Positions 1-6,500 of a stretch of DNA of 7,775 bases are shown piece by piece. The notes under the pieces were generated by a model, which saw nothing but the letters and a program-made list of their open reading frames with translations, was not told where the DNA came from and ran no database searches. The position numbers and the translations under genes were made by a program. Position 1 is the first letter of the stretch. Each line of letters opens with the position of its first letter. The DNA is from an uncultured Methanobrevibacter sp. (lineage in GTDB: Archaea > Methanobacteriota > Methanobacteria > Methanobacteriales > Methanobacteriaceae): positions 1 to 7,775 of the forward strand of contig CAMODR010000045.1 in assembly GCA_946611495.1 (NCBI GenBank), in the 5' to 3' direction.

Positions 1-32
1 TTTTAGGAGTTTATTCTTTTAGGAGTTTATTC
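1..32. repeat. Two tandem copies of a 16-bp unit
   Basis: TTTTAGGAGTTTATTC occurs at 1-16 and 17-32, followed by TTTT and divergence. The array may continue left of the window. It shares the TTTATTCTTTT-plus-AG pattern with the 23-bp repeats after the gene. Confidence 0.8.
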
Positions 33-128
33 TTTTCAAAGGTTTTTTTTATTTAAAAAGATTAATTTTTTCTTTATTGGAATTTGTAATGCTTAAACAC
101 GTAAAAAAAGTTAAAATATATTTGTAAA

Positions 129-178
129 TAGCTTTTATATTCTTATAAAAGCTAATTTTTTTATTTTTTTATTTAGAC
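129..178 (+). terminator. Hairpin plus T-tract, probable end of an upstream transcript
   Basis: TAGCTTTTATA (129-139) and TATAAAAGCTA (144-154) form a perfect 11-bp stem around the loop TTCT, followed by a nearly continuous T-tract (156-174). Archaeal termination mainly needs the oligo-T, and the hairpin may protect the 3' end. The upstream gene lies outside the window, so its transcript would have a 3' tail of at least 130 nt. Alternatively this ends a small RNA. Confidence 0.55.
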
Positions 179-253
179 ATTAAAAAAAGAATTATTATTA
201 ATTATATTAAATTAGATTTTTTTAAAAAGATTTAGTTTAGTAAAATTAGATTT

Positions 254-300
254 ATCGTAAAATGGTTTTTTTTAATCAAAGTTCGATTCTTTGATACGAT
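254..300. other. tRNA-minihelix-like inverted repeat, possible tRNA relic
   Basis: ATCGTA (254-259) pairs with TACGAT (295-300). Just inside, ATCAAAG (275-281) pairs with CTTTGAT (289-295) around the 7-nt loop TTCGATT. That loop and its closing G-C pair match a tRNA T-arm, with an acceptor-like stem adjoining. D-arm and anticodon arm are absent and replaced by a T-rich stretch. Five T follow (301-305). It could be a decayed tRNA, an old attachment-site remnant, a small structured RNA or coincidence in AT-rich DNA. It is not a functional tRNA gene. Confidence 0.35.
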
Positions 301-335
301 TTTTATAAATTATCAATAATTTATTGTTAATTTTA

Positions 336-350
336 ATTAAAATTTATATT
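336..350 (+). promoter_or_regulatory. Candidate TATA box with A-rich upstream element
   Basis: TTTATATT at 343-350 preceded by ATTAAAA fits an archaeal TATA/BRE. Transcription would start near 372, giving a leader of about 100 nt that includes one full copy of the inverted-repeat switch. The surroundings are so AT-rich that chance matches are likely, so this is a candidate only. Confidence 0.4.
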
Positions 351-360
351 AAGGTATGTT

Positions 361-444
361 TTTTTAAATCATGCTTTTAAATTATATTTTGGTTATGCTT
401 TTTAAATCATTGCTTAAGTTATGATTTAAAAATCATAATTTTTT
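361..444 (+). promoter_or_regulatory. Attenuator-like leader with two exclusive hairpins
   Basis: TTATGATTT (419-427) and AAATCATAA (430-438) form a tight hairpin followed by six T (439-444), ending 16 bases before the ribosome site. The same ATGATTTAAAAA (421-432) is also the exact complement of TTTTTAAATCAT at 399-410, a 12-bp stem with a 10-nt loop. It is equally complementary to a second copy at 361-372. The two folds cannot coexist. The pairing is seen in the sequence; a switching function is inference. Confidence 0.4.
379..390 (+). promoter_or_regulatory. Alternative TATA box candidate
   Basis: AAATTATATTTT would place the start near 410 and a leader of about 60 nt. In that case the 5' arm of the longer alternative hairpin (399-410) would mostly not be transcribed, leaving only the short terminator-like hairpin. 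It cannot be told from the candidate near 343 by sequence alone. Confidence 0.3.
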
Positions 445-460
445 ATTATTCTATACAATT

Positions 461-466
461 GAGGTG
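461..466 (+). promoter_or_regulatory. Ribosome binding site GAGGTG
   Basis: GAGGTG is complementary to the CACCTC in the usual archaeal 16S rRNA 3' end and sits four bases before ATG 471. It decides the start against the in-frame TTG at 459, which overlaps it. Confidence 0.88.
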
Positions 467-470
467 CAAA

Positions 471-548
471 ATGAAATTTAAAAAACTTTTATTAATTTCA
501 TTAATATTATTGTTTGTTTTATCATTAGGATTTAGCTCTGTTAGTGCT
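471..548 (+). other. Sec-type signal peptide
   Basis: Residues 1-26 show a basic n-region (MKFKK), a hydrophobic core rich in Leu and Ile (residues 6-21), and a small-residue c-region ending S-V-S-A. Cleavage is predicted after Ala26, giving a mature start of IDSDN. No lipobox cysteine is present, so a lipoprotein is unlikely. Confidence 0.9.
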
Positions 549-3500
549 ATTGATTCTGATAATTTAAACAGTACTGCTTTAGGGGATAGCAGCAATATTA
601 ATGATGATTATATGATAGATACGGATTCAAATGATCAAAATGATAATAATTATTTGAATTTATATGATAATTATAATGAAAATGTTAATGAGAATGGATT
701 AAATGATAATTCTAAATCTAAAAATGTCCTAAAGGATGATACAAATACAATATATGTATCACTAGACGGAAGCGATGAGAATGACGGTTTGACTAGGGAG
801 ACAGCTGTAGCAAGCATTTCACATGCTGTTTCAATTGCTGGAGAAAGATACACAATCTATCTCTCAAGCGGAACATATGCACAATCCTCATCAACCCAAT
901 TGTCAAAGGCTCTGACCTTTGTAGGTGAAGATGGAACTGTCATAAGCAAGACAGGAACAAGCAATGTCTTCACATACACTTCAGACACTATAAAGACAGT
1001 TGGATTTAAGAACATAATCTTCTCATCAACCGTTCCAAATCCTTCAAATCCAATATTGAGTATGGCTGGAAGGGCTGACCTTTTAGTGGATAATTGTACC
1101 ATTACCAATGCCATTGCAGGAAGAAACGGAATTATCCGCTTGATGGGAAACAGTACAGGAAGAATCACAAATACCCGATTCGATGGCCTAAGTGGCTCAA
1201 CAAATGCAGGAGCATCTTATCTTTATGCACTTGGAGATTCAAGAATCCGTGTTGAAAACTCTACATTTTCAAATATTGATGAGTCTATGCTAAGGGCTTG
1301 TGTCTATCTAAACAATCCTGGGGCTAATTTAACCTTGGTTAATAGTGTTTTCAACAATATAAATGGAAACATCTATGCAATTGTAGAGAATAAGAATGGA
1401 TACATGCAGATTCAAAACTGCAGATTTATAGATAATTCATTAAGTGGAACTGGACCAAGAGGAATTGTATGGTCTTCTGAATATAAGGAAAACCAATCCT
1501 TCACTTACATAAACTCTTCCCAGTTCATCAATAACTCAATAGATAATGAAGCTATTGCTAATGCTTCAGTCATTCAATGCAAGTCTCCAACTACTGTAGA
1601 GTACTCTGCATTCTTAAATAATGATGCCAGCTTCATTGTTAACAATGATAATGAAACCAGCATTATTGCAAATTACAATTGGTGGGGAACTAATCAAAAC
1701 CCTAAAAACTGCACTATAGATTCTGAAAGTATTTCTCTTGTTTCAAGTGGTGTTGATGTAGACAATTGGGCTATCATGACAGTGGAATTTGAGACTGCTG
1801 GCTTATTGGCAAATGAAAATTACCCAATCATAATCAATATCAATCAGTATATTAACGAAAATGGAGATATTGATGCACTTCAATATGGAATAGATGCTGA
1901 AATCCTATTGGACAGCCAAATAGGCCAATTTAACTCTTCATATATAATATATAACGAAAGCCAATTGAATCATGGAAAGGTTTATACAACTAATGGAACA
2001 GTTACCTTAAACTATATGGCAAGTGAAGAAGGAAGCGATGAGATCAAGTTCACTTCAGGATTTGAGGAAATAACTTACATTGTCGATATTGGCAAATCCC
2101 TTAACTATATTGATATCTATGTATCAAAATCAGGAAATGACTTTAATGATGGATTAAGTAATGACACTCCTGTATTGACTATTGGAAGAGCTTTAGAAAT
2201 GGCTAAAGTTGTAAATAGCAACATAAGGATTCATATTGATGAGGGAACATACCTTGAAAATGGCCTTGAGCTTAATGACACTTACATTCTTTATGATGAA
2301 GGAAACCAAGTAAAGAGAACAGTTTACTCATTTATAGGATATGGAAATGTAGTCATTGATGGAAATGGGGCAGACAAGTCAATATTCTCCATTAGAAACA
2401 ATTCCGCTTCATTTAAGAATATCAGATTTACCAATGTAAACTCTCCACAAAGAGGAGGAGCAATAAATGTTAGGATAAACGATAATTGGTATATCTTTGA
2501 GAAAAATGCCATGATAATCTCTGACTTGACCATAAACAACTGTACTTTTGACAACATGAATGTATCAAGTGCTGGTGGGGCAATTTACTATGAATATGGT
2601 AGCGGAAGCATTGTAATTAATAACACTAAGTTTTATAATCTTTCAGCTTCATCAAGCCAAGGTGGAGCAATTAACATTCAGGAATCTGATGATCTTGTAA
2701 AGCTTAAGATTACAGGCTCTGAATTTAGGGATAATTTTGCAAACAATGCGGGAGCAATGTACTTAAGGGTTTCCAATCTTACAGTTAAGAACACTAAGTT
2801 TATAAACAACTCTGCAAAGTTTTATCCTGGAGTTATGCAATTCTACAATGTAACTGGAAATATTGAAAACTGTATAATTGCAAATAACAGCGCTCTTAAG
2901 ACATCTGCAGCAATCTATATAGAAGAAGGCTCAGACGATGAAGGAAACATAATAAGCATTAAATCATGTATTATAGAAAACAACACAGCCAGCAATGAGA
3001 CTGCTCCTGCAATTTATGTCTATAAGGGTAACTTGGACGTTTCATACTCTTCCCTTGTAAATGACTTGTCCCTTGGAACACGCAGATATTTCTCAAACTA
3101 TACAGGATTACAAGAAGGTACTGCAATTGCAAACAGCAACTGGTGGGGATTGAGCAATCCATTTGGTGAAAATGAAATAGGCGCTGATGAGTACTTATCT
3201 TCTTTAGGTGGAGTCATAAACGGATCCAACATTACAATTGACAGTTGGGTGATTTTAAACACTGAACTAAACGACACAGGAGTTCTTAAGGTTGGAAACG
3301 TTGTAAACATTACCTTTGACTTTAATCATCTAAACACTACATCAGGCGAAATAATCCCAATCAGCGGCGGAAAGATTCCAAGGGAATATGAACTTCGCTT
3401 GAATGCAACTGGAGGACAAGCATACCCTAACTATATAAGAACAGTCAATGGAATAGGAAACAGTCATTTCACAGTTTTAGATACAGAAGGATTAGGAGAT

Positions 3501-6500
3501 GACTTTTTACATGCATATCTTGACATAAAGTCAGATAATGAAATTGTTAATCTTGTATTTGAGATAAACAACTATAAGGGTGTTATCTTTGTTTCCGTTG
3601 ATGGTAATGATGACAGAAACGGTTCTATGGATGCACCAGTCAGAACTATGGAAAAGGCTATTGAACTTGCTCTTGATGAGGAATATGGCTCTCATGAGAT
3701 ATTTATCCTTCCAGGAACTTATGAAACCTATGGACTTGAAGTGGATTACACTTATCTTACCATAACAGGCTCTGGAGTGGATCAAACAACTTTAGATGGT
3801 ATGGGATACACTGGAGGAATGTTCAGCATATTCCAAGGTGAATTGACTGTCAAAAACCTTAGCCTTGTAAATGGTATAAATACAGCTTCTTCAGGAGGGG
3901 CATTTACAAATATGGGTAACTTGACTTTAGACACAGTGAATGTAACTAACTGTCAAGTAAAGAACGTTAATGGTGGAGTGATCTATTCTGTAGGTAACTT
4001 AAACCTTATAAATTCAAGCTTTGTTGAAAATAAGGCTTTATCTGGTGATTCTGCAAGTGGTGGAGTAATATACTCTGATGGATATTACACAAGCTTAAGT
4101 TATCCTCCAAGCATTAACATTACAGGCTGTGAATTCATTTCCAATTCTGCAGGAAGCCAAACCTTTGGTGGTGGAGTAATCTATATGCAGTATGTTGATG
4201 GATTAAAGTCAATCAAGAACAGTAAGTTCATAAATAACAGGGCTTATGCAGGTGGAGCAATCCTTATGCAAAACTCTGAAGGAAACTTTACCATTGATAA
4301 TGTTACTTTCATTGGAAACAGGGCTACAGGAGGCTCAAGCTGCATTTATGGTGGTGGAGCGATTGCATTGGTAGGTGCAACAGACCATCGTGTAGGAAAT
4401 GTTACAATTACAAACAGCCAATTCATAAATAACTCTGCTTCAAATACCCGTGGAGGAGGAGCTATTCTTGATAGGAATGTTGACTTGAACATCACTAACT
4501 CTGTAATCTATAATAATAAGGATTCAGACAAGAACACTCAAATATTTAAGGACACTACAGTCTACTTCCCAAGCGGCGGTAGAATAAGCGTAGAAGACAA
4601 TTGGTGGGGAGTCAATAACTTAAGCGAATTGTCTGTATCTCCTGCTAATGTGACTATCAACAGATGGGTAGTAATGGACTTGAATGTTGAAGCCATAAGC
4701 GATTATGAGGAATATGGCGAACTTGACCCTAACTTAAACAATTATCTCATAAGCCTAGGCTTAACTAAATATAATGATGGCACTCCTATAGGTGATGATA
4801 AGTATCCATTTGATAGATTATACTTAATTAAGTCCAATAATGGCCAATTGAACCAATCAAGTGGCACATTGATGAATAACATTGGAACTGCTATCTTATC
4901 ATCAAGCACAAAAGAGAACATTATTGTAGCTACCATTGACAATCAATCCTTAGAGTTTAACACTGGCGAAGGATTGGTTCAAACAGTATTGGATATTAAT
5001 GCAAATAATTCAGTAAGGGCAGATGATGGATTGAATGTATCCATTTCCCTAAAGGACATTGATAACAATCCTATTAATGGTTCTGTTATTATAAATGTCT
5101 CTTCTAAAGATGGTACTATTGGAGAAGATATAATAAGAACAGTAAATGTGACAGATGGAACTGCATCTGAAATAATTGATGGACTTAAGGCAGGCAATTT
5201 CACTGTTACAGCAACATTCAATGGATATTCTAATTATCTTGCTTCAAATGACATTAAAGACCTTGAAGTGATGGCTATTCCAAGTTCTATAGAAATTAGC
5301 GGCTATGAGCAAGGTGATGTGATTGAGATATCCATTGGTAAAGGCTATCTTGCAGGAACCTTAAAATCTGATAAGGACCCTATTGCAAATAAGAATGTAT
5401 CATTAATTGTCGATGATGGTGATATTTTAAGCGGTGTCACTGATGAGAATGGACTCTTTGTAATTGACTTAAGCGGTTTAAAAGCTGGAAACTACTCTGA
5501 TTTGGCTATTTCATTTGATGGAGATGAGATTTATGAGGCATCATCTCAATTGGTCAATATAAAAGTAAACAGAATTGGAGCTAAATTAAATAGCAAATTG
5601 GAAGACGAATTATTGACAGTTAGCCTAAGTGATGATAAGAATGATCCAATAGCAAATAGAACAGTATCAGTGGAAGTATCTGAAGGTCTCATATTGAATG
5701 GAACTACAAATGAATCTGGACAAGCTGAATTCGATTTAAGCAATATCGAGCCTGGAAAATATAATCTTGCAATAGTATTTGCAGGAGATGACTTATATGA
5801 TGAGGCTTTGGATGACTTGAATTTCACAGTTGACAAGTATGACACATCACTTGTGGCTAAGGACACAGAAGGTAATGTTGGCTCCATTAACTTAACTGCT
5901 CTATTGACAAGTGATGGAAAAGCCCTTAAGGACAAAACAGTTCTTCTTAATATTGCTAATCAAACATTGAATGCCACATCTGATGAAAATGGTATTCTCA
6001 TATTTGATTTATCTTCTTTAGATGCCGGAATTTACGATGCAAATATAGTATTTGAAGAAGACAACAGTTATAAGAACTGTTCCTTTGCTGTAAAAGTCAC
6101 AATCAATAAGCTAAATGCAGAAATAAGCAGCAAGTTTGAAGATGATAAGTTGAATGTCACTTTAAAGTATGGCGACAGTCCTATTGAATCCAAGAATATT
6201 ACCGTTACAATAACTAAGATTGATTCAAGCAGTGGAAATGGTTCTGATGGTTCAAATAACACTAATGATACCATTGCAGTAATAAATACAGTAACTGATA
6301 AAGATGGTGTTGCTATTATTGATTTAAGTGATTTAGAAGCATCTGATTATAATGCAGTAATTTCTGCTGCTGAAGATGATAGATTCAATTCAATAGAAGA
6401 TAAGATTAATTTCACTATTGATGAAAAAGCTCCTCCAAAGGCTATCAGAACTGGAGAGGACTTGCAAAAACTTATTGATGAAGCAAGTGCTGGAGATATT

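Larger units (their letters stand above)
1..470. other. AT-rich intergenic region upstream of the adhesin
   Basis: No coding sequence was found here in any frame; the few ATG codons open frames of about a dozen codons. The region holds the 16-bp tandem repeat, an 11-bp hairpin with T-tract, the tRNA-like inverted repeat, the promoter candidates and the leader inverted repeats. AAATTAGATTT also occurs twice (209-219 and 243-253), which may be chance given the base composition. Confidence 0.8.

Noticed and set aside
1..32. Start of a CRISPR array.
   Set aside because: The units are directly adjacent with no spacers, only 16 bp long and low in complexity.
90..128. Small upstream open frame starting ATG at 90.
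   Set aside because: It is only 12 codons, Lys/Val-rich, with no ribosome site.
254..300. A genuine tRNA gene.
   Set aside because: It has no D-arm or anticodon arm, is 47 nt long, and its stems are AT-rich, unlike methanogen tRNAs.
459..470. In-frame TTG at 459 as the start codon, adding MRCK to the protein.
   Set aside because: It overlaps the GAGGTG ribosome site, and ATG 471 has ideal spacing and starts a standard signal peptide.
3708..3722. LPGTY as a sortase LPXTG anchor.
   Set aside because: It lies mid-protein in the module 3 cap, aligns with SSGTY and EGTY of the other caps, and lacks the final Gly, the hydrophobic tail and the C-terminal position.
3580..3765. Plus-strand 61-codon frame in another phase.
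   Set aside because: It overlaps the conserved cap of module 3 and has a Leu/Met-rich low-information translation.
5546..5935. Open frame of 129 codons on the minus strand.
   Set aside because: It lies wholly inside the adhesin Ig array, antisense to it, with no ribosome site or recognisable protein; it mirrors the codon bias of the real gene. The same applies to the other minus-strand frames inside the gene.
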